Assembly (NCBI RefSeq): GCF_030867095.1
Contig: NC_081835.1
Span: forward strand, 47,661,892-47,725,891
Direction of reading: 5' to 3'
DNA: 64,000 nt
Origin: Alligator mississippiensis
Taxonomy: Eukaryota > Chordata > Crocodylia > Alligatoridae
Shown here: in pieces, positions 50,634 through 60,983 of the stretch
Layout: the number at the start of each line of letters is the position of its first letter
Position numbering within the stretch: the stretch's first letter is position 1
Position numbers and translations under genes: made by a program
Notes under the pieces: model-generated
Database searches by the model: none
What the model was told of the DNA's origin: nothing
The model's input: the letters and a program-made list of their open reading frames with translations, nothing else

Positions 50634-50786
50634 CAGAGCGGTCCCTAGGGGTGCGCGGGGCCCGGGGCATATCAGCCTGCACGGGGGCCGGAGGGTGGCG
50701 AGTGACTGTCTGCAGGGCACCCCTGAAGTGCAGGGCCCGGGGGCAGTCACCCCGATTTGCCCCACACCACCCCAGGGACGGCCCTG
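50634..50786. mobile_element. 153-bp hAT-like MITE
   Basis: Ends are inverted: CAGAGCGGTCCCTAGGGG at the left, and CAGGGCCGTCCCTGGGG as reverse complement of the right. Eight-base flanks CCTGTATC (50626-50633) and CCTGCATC (50787-50794) differ at one base, fitting a hAT target duplication. No coding capacity. Confidence 0.7.
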
Positions 50787-50889
50787 CCTGCATCTTCACT
50801 CCAGCGAAGGGCAGTGAATAAGGCTGAAGTTGGTTCCTTATTCCCAGTTCCTGATTCCTTTCACACAGCTAATCTTTACCCAGCTACAG

Positions 50890-51560
50890 GCTGTTAGTAC
50901 CACGGTGGCTGCGGCAGCTCCAGCCCTGCGCCCCCCCGGGCCGCCGCCGCCTCCACCCTCTGCTGCCGGAGAAGCGTTGTAGGGGCGGACAGCTGGAGAG
51001 AGACGCCCGGAGCGAGGGGGCGGGAGGCTGCCGGCGCCTCGCCTCTCCCCGCCCGGGGTGGGGCCGCGGGCAGGAGGCGGCGGACTGGCCGGCAGCGGCG
51101 GCAGTGGCAGCGGCAGCGGCGTCCCGCGCAGGGGCCGGAGCTCGGCAGCCCCGCGGTGAGTGCCCGCAGCCCCCGGGACCAGCCCCCGGTGCGGGCTCCC
51201 ACCCCGCCTGCCCGTGCGGGAGCCGCGGCGGAAGCCGGGCGGTGCGTGTCGGCCGGGCAGGGCGAGCCCCGGATCTCCCGGCCCGGCCCGGCCCGGCCGC
51301 GAGGGAGGCAGGGCAGAGCCCTCGGAGCAGGGCACCAGCCTCGCCCGCCGGGCAGGTGCGGGCGTCCCGCTCGCGTCGGGGCAGGAGCTCGGCGTTTCCC
51401 GCTGCCGAAGCAGCTCCCGGCGCCCCGGCCCTCTTGCCTGGACTGCAGGGCAGGCTGCTGGTGGGGTCTTTGCTGCACGCAGAGACCAGGGAACTCGGAG
51501 GATCCTCCGCAGGAGACCTGCTCTTCTGGCGCGGCTCAGCTGCAGTAGCGAGATGCAGCA
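50890..51560 (+). promoter_or_regulatory. CpG island promoter of CYSRT1
   Basis: Strongly GC- and CpG-rich, unlike the rest of the window, with several GGGGCGG-type boxes (for example 50983 and 51018). It covers the exon 1/intron 1 boundary of CYSRT1. Long chance ORFs on both strands here are products of base composition. Confidence 0.75.
51000..51155 (+). other. CYSRT1: CYSRT1 non-coding exon 1 (5' limit approximate)
   Basis: A good donor, CCGCG/GTGAGTGC, ends the exon at 51155. The matching acceptor, TTTCTCTTCTAG, is at 52111, giving a 956-bp intron. The transcription start is not visible in sequence. Confidence 0.55.
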
Positions 51561-52111
51561 GTTTTAAGACCCGTTTATGGAAATGGAAATCTCCTCCCTA
51601 GCTTGCTCCGAGGAGGGCCTTATGGCTGAGGGCAAGCAAAACTCGGGGCATCCAAATCCCGAGCCTCGTAGGATGCCTGCCAAAGGTCTTGGAAACATCT
51701 GAAGCCCCAGGTGTGGGTGGTGGATGTTTGCAGGTAGTAGGGCCACATATGGTTCTGGACTCTTGGATTTGGAATTAGTTTTGGCTAATTTGGCTTTGGA
51801 TACAAATTAAATTAAAAAAGTCCCCGGGGGCTAGGGCTGGATTTAACCAGGAGCCTGGGGAGGGGAAGAGGTGCTGGAGCGTTCTGCAGGCTCCCAGACA
51901 GGGCAGCACGAACTCCCCTCCGTGAGTCTTGCCACTGGAGGGGCGAGAGGCTCGCTCTCCCTGCCCCAAGCAGCCGCTGGTCTCTGCTCCCTGAGCCCCC
52001 GGTGACTGCCCTGAGATCCACGCCTTCCCCGTGGAAGCTTCCGAGCTGAGGAGACCTGTCCTGTGCAACTACACATCATCTCTCTGGACTAATGAAGTCT
52101 TTCTCTTCTAG

Positions 52112-52303
52112 GATTTGGGGAGATCTGATTTGCAAGGGACAAAACTATTGGCCCAACTGATGATTATGCCACTGGCCCTGTGGATTGCCATAGTTGCTGT
52201 GGGCACTGAATTCCAGTTTCTTGTGCTGTAACGCCATGTCAGCAACCAAATAATTCCTGTCTGGAGAGGGACTGTGATGACCTTATCTTGCCTTGGGGGT
52301 GAC
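52112..52303 (+). other. CYSRT1: CYSRT1 5' UTR in exon 2, with two upstream ORFs
   Basis: Between the acceptor and the chosen start there are ATGs at 52160 (23-codon hydrophobic ORF ending at 52231) and 52236 (5 codons ending at 52253), plus an in-frame ATG at 52277. The first two terminate before the main start and may reduce its translation. Confidence 0.5.
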
Positions 52304-52729
52304 ATGGATCGTGGTGTCACTATTGAGAACCCCTATGCCAGTGTGAACATCCCACGAGCGCAGTTCAAGAACAGCTTCATTAAGCAGTACCTCGGGGAGG
52401 AGCCTGCCTCGCCCACTGTGATCGCTAATCCTGCAGCTGTGCCCACCTACGTAGCCCGAGAGGAGGTGAATAGCGTGAGGAAACCAGAGCCGCTGGATGG
52501 CCGGAATGGCCACAAAATCCCGACAAATGGGTCCTGGGGCCAGCCTTACAACCCCTATGCCAGCACGAAGCAGCTGAATGGAGAAGTGTCCCCAGACCCC
52601 TTTTACAGCATCAGCCTGGACAAGCCACTCAAGGGTCCTGAGATGGTGGCAGGTAAAGCTGAGAGCAGGAGCTGTTGCTGCTGTAAGTCCTGCCCCTGTT
52701 GCAGAAAATGCTGCTGTGTTGTTTCCTAA
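52304..52729 (+). CDS. CYSRT1: Cysteine-rich tail protein 1
   Basis: A 141-residue protein in one exon, close to the 144 residues I recall for human CYSRT1. The N terminus, MDRGVTIENPYASVNIPRAQ, aligns with the conserved NPYA..(S/N)IPRA motif of the family. The middle is proline/asparagine-rich with a second NPYAS. The C-terminal 18 residues contain ten cysteines (CCCCKSCPCCRKCCCVVS), the defining tail. Family knowledge is limited: it is a small epithelial protein linked to the skin barrier and cornified envelope proteins. The cysteine tail could be acylated or cross-linked (inference). The start at 52304 was chosen for human alignment and Kozak context (G at -3 and +4). An in-frame ATG at 52277 would add nine residues. 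It is transcribed away from RNF208, as in mammals, but about 46 kb from it. Confidence 0.93.
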   Translation: MDRGVTIENPYASVNIPRAQFKNSFIKQYLGEEPASPTVIANPAAVPTYVAREEVNSVRKPEPLDGRNGHKIPTNGSWGQPYNPYASTKQLNGEVSPDPFYSISLDKPLKGPEMVAGKAESRSCCCCKSCPCCRKCCCVVS

Positions 52730-54699
52730 AAGCCTCCCCTCACATCGCTGCTAAACCTGAACCATAACACACCAAACAAGGACCAGCCAACTGGCACCAT
52801 GAAGGTCCTGCTGAGGCACAGGCCTGAGCCAGTATGCTCAGGGAGGCACCTGGTACTATACGTAGAACAGCAGTGGAGCGAGGCTGATCCCAGAGATAAG
52901 GTGCCCATGCTGGCTAGCTGGGACTGCAAGACCCCTCTTGGTGAGAAACTTGCTGAACTGATGGCAGCCCTGGCATCTCCTGAGATTCTTGCCTCACCTT
53001 GCCCCTTTGTGGATTGAAAGGAGGCATGGGCTGTAGTCTCCCTGCTTTTAGGCTGGTTTTCCAGTTATTTTGTATCCTATGGACAGTTTACCCAAATACC
53101 TTGGTGATGGCCATCTAACAGTGATATGCTTCCAGGATTGTGGTTGTGGAGAGGTTCAGGGGATGCTAGCAAAACCTTGCATGCCTGGTGCAGTGCTGTG
53201 ATCCTGTTTCCCAACCCTAGCTGCCACAACCCCTGCTTCCCAACCCCCAGAACAGCCCCAATGTAGCTGTGCTGCCTGTTACGCTTGTGTGATTTTTTGC
53301 TCCCCACTCAAGTACAGACAAAGTAGTGCAGGAGCTTGCACTAACCAAAGAAGCAGGAGTCTGTGCTGGGTGGGAGGGAGGGGAAGGGGCTTAGGCAGTG
53401 TTTGTGGGACCTATGCTTTCTACTGCCCCCCACCCCCATGTCCATGGCTGGATCATACTGGAAATAGCCTTGTCTGGCTGGGATTGGGACACATCTCTTG
53501 CTTTCTGTGGGGATATGGCCCCACAAGCCAAGGCCTTGTCTACACTCAGAAAGGGGCTGCACCCCTGCCCCTAGTGGGTGCATTTGTATTGTGTAAAAGG
53601 CTTATCCCAGGCTAGCTGTTCCCATGTGAGATAGAAGTAAGCTCTCCTGGTTTGAAGCACCAGTCTAGCTGCACCCACACTGAAACTTGGATCAGCGTAA
53701 CTGCCCTCTAATCAACACTGTTAGAGCAGCTAAGTGCCTGGGGATGGACCTTCCTAAGTGCAGTTCTGTCTGTTCCTCACTGCACCTGCCCCCAGCACCT
53801 GGGATGGAAATGCCCAGGACAAACAGTCCAGTGCAGGGAAGGTGCTGGGCATAGCTCCAGGGCTGTGCAGCACCTGAGCACACAGGACTCTCTGTTTAAA
53901 CCCACAGCACTAGGAAGTGTTTGTGACTAGCTCCCCCTGCTCTGGGCTGTGGCCAAGCATGGCAGCAAAAGGCAGCTTTCCAGGAGTTAGCTGACGTACA
54001 AAACTGTCAGGGGCTGCCCTTGTGCTCCCAGGCAGTTTTGAGCTCAGTCAGTGGGCAGCCCTGGCTCTACCTGAGCATGGCTGGATGTGGCAGCATGCGG
54101 GGGTACTGCTGTGGACCAGTGCAGGCTGCAGTGGGGTTTTCAGAACAAACTCGGGAGGGGAGGGAGTGGCTTGATGTGTGTGGAGTTTTCTGGAGCCCAC
54201 CCTCCTGTGCAGGAGTCTCTGGGCCCCAGGGCACTCATTGAACCCCAGAGGATCCAGGTGACTGAAGTCATCAAGCCAATAACCCTTGGGGGGGTGTCTA
54301 AATCAGCTGCCCCAGTCCTGGTGCTGGGCCATCTGAGAGTCCTGCCCTCTGCGCAGATAAAGGAGCTCCTCATGCTGAGGCTGGGAGGAATGTGCAAGGA
54401 AGCTGAGGCAGTACCTCTCTTACCTCTTGATCCAAGCTTGCTCCCCAATACAGCCCCTCTGTAGCCTGGCAGTGTCACTCCTGCCTTGGCTTTCTTGGCA
54501 GATGCTGTACTTGCTCTGGGCAGAGCCAGACTAAGCTGTTTTCATGTGAAACCTAAAACAAACCTGCACTGTCCTTTACAGACAGCTGGAGCTGTACTGC
54601 TTCCAGTGACTGCAGTTGCTGGCTCCCGTGTGGTTGGGTGGGGAGAGTCTGTACTAGGACATCTCTGTGTCATAGCAGCTGTGCAGGAGTAAGGGTTAC

Positions 54700-54906
54700 A
54701 TAGGGTGGGCACGTCCCTACCGCGGCACAGTTGTTTGGAGCCAAGCTAAAATGCCTGTGCCCTGGTTATGCTAGCATTTTCCCCACATCTAGTGCCACTG
54801 CATCATGTCTGTAGAGCAGACAGCCCCAGTCTCCAAGGGAGGCATCCTGGCACTGAGCAGCACTGAGGGAGGAGGAAGGCCTGTGTGGTGCTTCCATGGC
54901 TAGAAT
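54700..54906 (+). repeat. Downstream copy of the ~210-bp direct repeat
   Basis: Same orientation as 50203-50410 and 4.5 kb from it, with CYSRT1 in between. No open frame is shared between copies. Confidence 0.8.
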
Positions 54907-55843
54907 GATTCTAGGAGAAGGCAGAGTACAAGGATCAGAAGGGTGGAAGGTAGAAGGATTGTAACCATTGGGCTGTAAGGAGCTTTTTGCTTTTCACAGC
55001 TTTGTAGTGAACTGGAAGAAACGAGGGCCAGCATAAAATACCTAGACTGTATCTCACTGTGCTGCCCAGAAGTGATCCCTGCGTTCTGGAGGGGTGGAGG
55101 CAGGGACAGGCTTCTCGGGAGGAGAAGGGCAGGGTTCCAGGGCTGGGGCCAAGCTGCACAGCTGAGGCTCAATGTTTGCTTCACCCTAATGCTTTCAGCC
55201 AGGATCACCAGCAAAGACTAACCCATGCTAGAGCTAGGATCCCTTCCCTGCTCCTTGTCCCTCAGCTGTGTTGCTCTTCAGTGATCCAGAGTGCTAGTCT
55301 AGCTGAACTCTTACAAAGTGCCTCTGGAAATCAGTTTGTGCCTTATTGAACAAGCCGGAGAGGGCTCTCCTAATTACTCCCAACCTCATTTTATTGTAAA
55401 CTGCTGTGCAAAGATTAGGTCTTGTTCCATGGGGTTTTCTGCCTCTGAGGGGCTCCTGGGAGTTTCCCACAGAGCCCCAGCACTCCCAACATGATACCCA
55501 TTGCCTGCAGCGTGGCTGTGTTGCCAGTCTGGATGTGTCTGCCCCATTTTACAGCACAGCTAACCCCAGGATATGGTTCCAGTTCAGTTCTGATTTGCAT
55601 TGCTGATGGGATCTGAGCTGTGCTAGTGCCTTGGACTGCCTGGCCCTGCCTGCACTGTAAGGAGGAGATCCCTGCTGTCTGTGCTGCAGGACTGGTGTGA
55701 TCCCAGCCCTACCTGGAGGGCACTAATTGTAGCTGGCACAGGCAGCTGCTGAATGAAGCTGTGCACTGCTGCCTTGCCTCTGTATGTGCTGGTTCAGCTC
55801 ACACCCTGCTGTGTTTTCAAGTGTTGAAATCACTCTCAGTGTC

Positions 55844-55849
55844 AATAAA
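55844..55849 (+). promoter_or_regulatory. Candidate CYSRT1 poly(A) signal
   Basis: AATAAA, followed within 30-40 bp by TTGTTGTGTTT, a GT-rich downstream element. A second AATAAA occurs at 56260-56265. Confidence 0.45.
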
Positions 55850-57108
55850 CAAATAGACCTGAATCCGACACTTGTTGTGTTTCTCTGCTACCTGTCCCCT
55901 CTCCCAGCCCCTTGCCCTGTCACACAGACCACAGGAATGTTTCCAAACCACAGCTAGGGTGGGAGGGGGGAATGGAGCGTGTTCCTGGCACCATATAGAC
56001 CCTAGATGACTTAACAGCCCATGGGCACTCAACTCTGCTCCTTTGAGGCAGTCCCAGCATTGGTCACATGTGGTGGGGAAGAAGTTTGCGGGCCTGACTC
56101 AGGTTCTACTACTGCCCCCAGCAAATGGTGTCTTTCACCTGCAGTATGACACATCACACTGTCCTTCACTGGTTGTTTGTTTAACCTTTGACTGGGAGGC
56201 TGGAATTGGCTCGAAGTGCTGGGTGAGGCTCCATGTACCAACCTGCTTGGAAACGATTAAATAAAAGTGCTGAACGCAGGTGCCAAGGGGCAAGGGCACA
56301 TGGAGGGGAGAGCTGTGGAGGTTACCTGAATGGTGCATGCAATGAGCCAAACAGGACTGACGTGTGCCAGGCAGCCTGCCTTTTGTACCCTTCCCTCTGC
56401 CCTGCTGAGAGCACTGGGTTTGATATTCCCTGCCCCAGACCCACCCTCCAGCCCCTCTTTCTGCACAGGATGCAGTCTCCCATCGTGCCCTGCAGCCCCA
56501 CGTCATGGCTCTGCTGCAGAGCATTCTGTTCTTTGGCTGATGGCAGGCCCCACTCTGTGTGGAGCCGTGTGGGCATGTAACCCCAGAGGGGCTACCATGC
56601 AGGCAGTCCAGAGGCCACTGGGTACATCCAGAAGCTCCAGCCCTGGGAATAGTACAAATGTTGCTTGCTGCTCCTTTATCAAACTCCTGGTAGCAGGCCA
56701 AGGGGAAAGCAATGGCTGCCCTCACACAGGCTTCTTCTGTCTTAGGGCAGGCTCCCTGCCTTGGGCCAGGGATTAAGAGCAGCATGTCCTTTGCCTTCAG
56801 CACCTTCAGTTCCACTGTGGGGGTGGGTGCTCCTCCCTGCCTGGAAGGACTGCTCTCCCAGTCCCTCATGCCCCAAACCCCAGTAGCCTCCCCAGGGACC
56901 TGGAATGTGGCCTGACCAGTCCCTACCCAGCATATCAATCCAGCCTGCTCTGGTTGTGGCTGGGCAGTGCTGGCTCCTGTGGCTGTCACATGTGGGCCTG
57001 CACTGGGCAGTCCCCCCTCGACCCGCAGGGGCTCTCTCCTTCTCAGGGCTGTAGTCTGCACAGCCTCAGAACCAAGGGCTTTGCACTGCATGGGCTGATA
57101 AAGCCACT

Positions 57109-58166
57109 AGGGCTGTGTGAAACGGCACTGTTCTTTTTAGACTCGCATTTCGATGTTTTGATGGAGCAGGGTTTGTTTCAAATTTTGTTTCGATTTGAAA
57201 ACGCTGTTCAGTTTTGTTTCGTCTAAACAGTTTCGCTGTTTTGACGTTTTGCCCATAAGCTATAATAGGGAAGCTCGAAACAGCCTATAACTTTGTCATT
57301 TCTGGCCTGATTTGGATGAAACTTGCAGGAATGGTAGCCCCTTCTGAGGGCATGAAGCCTGCCAAGCTTCAAGGAGGCAGGTATAGGGGTTTCAGGGAAA
57401 CTGCACCTCAAAGTCTTGAAAGCAAAAAACTCATGTCATGTATGTGTTAAGCCACAGCAGGGTCAAAACTGCAGGCATGCTAGCCCCTGCTGAGGCCACA
57501 AAGCCTGCCAAGTTTCAGGGAGATAGGTGTAGGGATTTGGGGGAAACTGCATCTCAAGCTGTGGACAAGCAAAACTCATGACAGGGGTGACACTGTGTGT
57601 TAAGGCGCAGCAGGGTGAAAGCTGCAGGCATGCTAGCCCCTGCTGAGGCCACAAAGCCTGCCAGCTGTTGAGGAGATCGGTGCAGGGGCTGCTGGGTTCT
57701 GGGACCTGCACCTCTGGCTGCTGACAGGCAAAACTCGTTACATGGATGGATGACACTGTGTGTATGTATCAAGGCACACCCTCACTCAACTGACACCACT
57801 GCAGAAAGGGCAGATCAAACAATGCTGCCTTTTATGCAGTTTTTCCATCCCTCCCCCAGAGCACTGGGATTGGAAGGCATCTCAGGAAAGGATGACAGTC
57901 ACTGGCCAGCTACACAGTCAATAATGAGAGCAGTCCTTCCCTGCCCTCCTTCCCCCTCCCTCTCCTTACTTTAGTTTCTGTTTCCCTGCAGGCAAGCCCA
58001 GCTTGAGCTTTGAAACACAAAACATTTAGAAAATTTCAAAACGTTTCGACTTGCCTCGTTTTGTTTTGAGGTTGTTTTGAAGCTCTCTGTTTCGTTTTGA
58101 TTTTGCTGTTTTGCACTCAAAACAGCGTCGAAACGAAACTGCCTGCGAAATTTTGCACAGCCCTAA
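57109..58166. mobile_element. Non-autonomous hAT-like element, ~1.06 kb
   Basis: AAGCCACT flanks it at 57101-57108 and 58167-58174, an exact 8-bp target duplication. Ends are inverted (AGGGCTGTGTGAAACG; the right end reverse-complements to AGGGCTGTGCAAAATTTCG). The subterminal regions are rich in TTTCG/CGAAA in opposite orientation. The centre holds about three diverged units of ~150 bp. No transposase frame. Confidence 0.82.
57325..57770 (+). repeat. About three ~150-bp tandem units inside the hAT-like element
   Basis: The GCAGG.ATG.TAGCCCCT.CTGAGG landmark recurs at 57325, 57471 and 57624 (periods 146 and 153). It is followed each time by AAGCCTGCCA. The second and third units are closest to each other. 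Confidence 0.85.
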
Positions 58167-58399
58167 AAGCCACTTCCTGCTCTAACAGAAAGGGAATTAA
58201 ATAAATTAAAGCCAGCTCGGCTCTCTGTATCTGCTACCTGGGCCATCAGCGCCCATGGTGAGATTAGCTGTGCTTGGCATGGAACAGGAAGAGCCCCCCT
58301 GTTAGCTGGGCACAGAGCAGGGAGAGCCCCCTGCCCACCAGTGTTGGAGCCCCATGGCTGCCTGGGGGCTGCATAGCAGATGGACGTGGGCTTCTTTGT

Positions 58400-58475
58400 T
58401 CTGATGAAGTGAATTTGGGTTCACAAAAACCCGTGCTCCCTCTATATATCTAGTTAGTCTATAAATTTGCATATC
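58400..58475 (+). repeat. Second copy of the dispersed repeat end seen at 18.5 kb
   Basis: CTGATGAAGTGAATTTGGGT, ACAAAAACCCGTGCT, then TATATATCTAGTTAGTCTAT and TTTGCATATCTACCCTGC. Same order of blocks as 18477-18602 in the opposite orientation, without the large AT expansion. Confidence 0.5.
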
Positions 58476-58810
58476 TACCCTGCTTTCTGTGTTCTGTCAT
58501 GCAGCTGGAGAGACACAAGCTCTCTTCTCCATTGGGCTGCCCCAGGACAGGAGGGAAATGTGGTCTCCTTGCTGGGAAGAAAGAGAAATCAGCGTGATCC
58601 CCCAACTTTGGGCTAGAGACCCCCCTCTCACTGTACAACCCCCAGGAAAGGAAGGGTGTTTCCAGGATCCTGCCAGCTGTCCTGCTGCCCCTGGAAGATG
58701 CAGGTGTAGGGATCTCTCCAGTCCAGTGCATCTCTCCTGGGGAAGCTGGGCTCCTGGAGGAGCACAGGTCTGGCTGCAGCACTCTGGCCTCTACAGCGGG
58801 GCCTGTAGAA

Positions 58811-59139
58811 CAGAGATTCTCAACCTTTTCGTACCAGGACCCATTGGTAAGCATTGATGGCCAGTTCTGACCCAGTAAATCGTTTAAATACAAAACAGTC
58901 CCCTGGCCTTGCTGGTGCCCCTCACTCCCAGCCCTGACTCTTGCGGGAGGGAGGGTACAGAGCCTGGGGGGCCTCAAGCAGCCCCTTGTGGCTGGAACTC
59001 TGCCAGCCTGCAGGGGAAAACCCCATTTCCCATGTTTTTCTCCTTTAAGGAAGAATCCATTTTTAAAGTTTGTTTGCAACCCTTTCATATATTCTTGTGA
59101 CCCACTTTTGGGTCATGATCCATGAGTTGAAAAACAGTG
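58811..59139. mobile_element. 329-bp hAT-like MITE
   Basis: It starts CAGAGATTCTCAACC; the right end reverse-complements to CACTGTTTTTCAACTCATGG. Flanks CTGTAGAA (58803-58810) and TTGTAGAA (59140-59147) differ at one base. These are hallmarks of the common vertebrate CAGTGNTTCTCAACC type of hAT element. No coding capacity. Confidence 0.72.
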
Positions 59140-59149
59140 TTGTAGAACC

Positions 59150-60980
59150 TAACAGGCTTAGGTGTGCCCAATCTTGGGCAGCATGATGGGAGGCAGGGGA
59201 CTGCCCTGATAGCACAGGGTGTGTGAGGGAAGGGAGTAGTGGGGGAAGGTGCAGCTGACAAGGAGCTGTCTCTCCACAGGTGCAGTGTGTGGGCACCCCC
59301 CTCCATGCACTCAGGTTGATATCGCCAGCTGGGAGAGATACTGTTGCTCACTCTCCAGACCTGCAGGGCTCATGTTTTCTGTGGCCTGTGAGTGCAGACA
59401 AGTGCCCAGCCCAGACCTCACCCAGGGAAGAGATGACTTAACTTGGCCAGGTGTTTACACTGTGACTCATTGTGGGGAATGGTTTGTTGACAGCCTCTGG
59501 GCCTGATGTGTTATGGGTGTCCCTGGAAACAGGCACCTTGCAAACGAGGTAGTTCTGGAGCCCTGTCCGTTGTTGTTGTTGGTGCCCGGCTCCCTGGCTG
59601 TCAGTTGGCACCAAGGACATTGCCTCTCTCACTCTGAGTGCTCTTGGAGGCAGCTACCGCTGGCCTGAATCTTCCACAGTGACCTGCCAAATTACCATTG
59701 CCCAGAACAAATGCACAGCTTATGCAGTTGGCAAAGGCCCAGCAATGCGTCAGGAGAGTGTGTCTACTCTGTCTGTCTTTAGGAAACAGATTGTTTTCCT
59801 GTGTGAATCTCAGACTTTCTATGCTCCTCTGTGTTCACAGTGTGTCTGGGGCCAGTCTGCACGTGCACATGGGAAGGTGTACACAAGTAGGTCATAAATC
59901 GGTGTGTGTACATGCCTGTGTGTGTGCTCACGGCTATATGTATATATGCAGGCAGGCATGTGCAGGTGCCGATAGGACCTTGTGAGCGAGTGTGCATGCA
60001 CGTCTGCCTTCTGGGAAATGGGCAAAGGAGCTGAACAAGAGAAGAAGAGCCTGCAGCATGGCTCCCCCCCTGAGTCAGGGATCATGCACTGTGCAGATGG
60101 CAGCAATCACCATTCACAGGGCTCATTAACACTGACAACCCTGTTGAGCACCATGGAAACCACTGTTCTCGGCAAGGCAGCTTGGCCCTGGCGTCCTCGT
60201 GCCAAAGTGCCTGTGATGCCTTGCTGGCATGTTCTGCTGTGCTGGCTGAGACCTGGGCAGGATGGAGATAAGGTGGGGGGGATGGGAGTGTGTTGCTGAT
60301 CAGGTGGGTCTAGGAGCACAGTGAGGGGCACTGTGGAAGGGGGAAATTGGGGTGTCACTATGAGGTGGGGGGATGGGGACACAGCAGAGACAGTACTGGG
60401 GGGCACAATGAGGGGTGTCCCTATGGGGTTGAGGAAAGGAGAACCCAAATGGGGCAGGAGGCTAGGCTGAGGGGCTGAGTGAGGTGTGTCACTGTGGGGT
60501 TTGGTGAAAGGGGCAGGACATCAGGGCCCACTGCAGTGCTTGTGGCCCAGTGGAGGGATGGTGGTGCTCAGCCTTGCTCTGAAGGAATCCCAGGAATCCC
60601 AAGCAGCAGACACCTGCTCTGGCCCTGAGCAGGTAAGAGACCTGCTTCCACCTCGCTCAACAGGTTTCACAGAAACCAGTCTGGCAAGTGAACATTGTCT
60701 CTGGCCACAGGTCTACCAGAGCCTGCAGCTCCTGCACCTCTTGGATGGCAGCCAGCACAGCAGAGGTTCAGACCAGGCTTGCCGGCACTGCCACAGCATA
60801 GGGCTGGCATTTGAAGACAGCGCAGCTCCAATCCCCACCGGCCCAGTTTGAAGCTCAGAACAGGAGCCTCCCAACCCTCTCTGCTTAGCCCTGCTGGGGT
60901 CCTTCTAGGGGCTGGGAGCCCCAGGGTTTTAAACAATGAGCTGGCTGGGCAAAGCCAGGGCCCTGCTCCCAGAATGAGGG
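59150..60980. other. No gene recognised
   Basis: Unique-looking sequence with chance ORFs, and a short TGTG/CACA-rich patch near 59.86-60.0 kb. Confidence 0.4.
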
Positions 60981-60983
60981 GTT

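Larger units (their letters stand above)
52730..55850 (+). other. CYSRT1: Probable CYSRT1 3' UTR
   Basis: The first AATAAA downstream of the stop that I see is at 55844-55849, which would give a ~3.1 kb 3' UTR. It contains the second 210-bp repeat copy and a CCTTGTCTACAC-type repeat near 53.53-53.77 kb. An earlier variant signal cannot be excluded. Confidence 0.4.

Noticed and set aside
50838-51601. Several 130-194-codon ORFs on both strands near CYSRT1
   Set aside because: They are proline/arginine/alanine-rich products of the CpG island and share no family features.
53528-53770. CCTTGTCTACAC-type repeat in the CYSRT1 3' UTR
   Set aside because: Only one end is recognisable, so boundaries and family could not be supported as a separate feature.
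50203-54906. LTR pair interpretation of the two 210-bp direct repeats
   Set aside because: The interval between them is a host gene with its CpG island, with no primer site or retroviral domains; the repeats also lack TG...CA ends with matching target duplications.
56135-57091. 318-codon minus-strand ORF
   Set aside because: Longest unexplained frame, but it has no domain, no conserved-looking segments, low-complexity GC-rich composition and no splice or promoter context.
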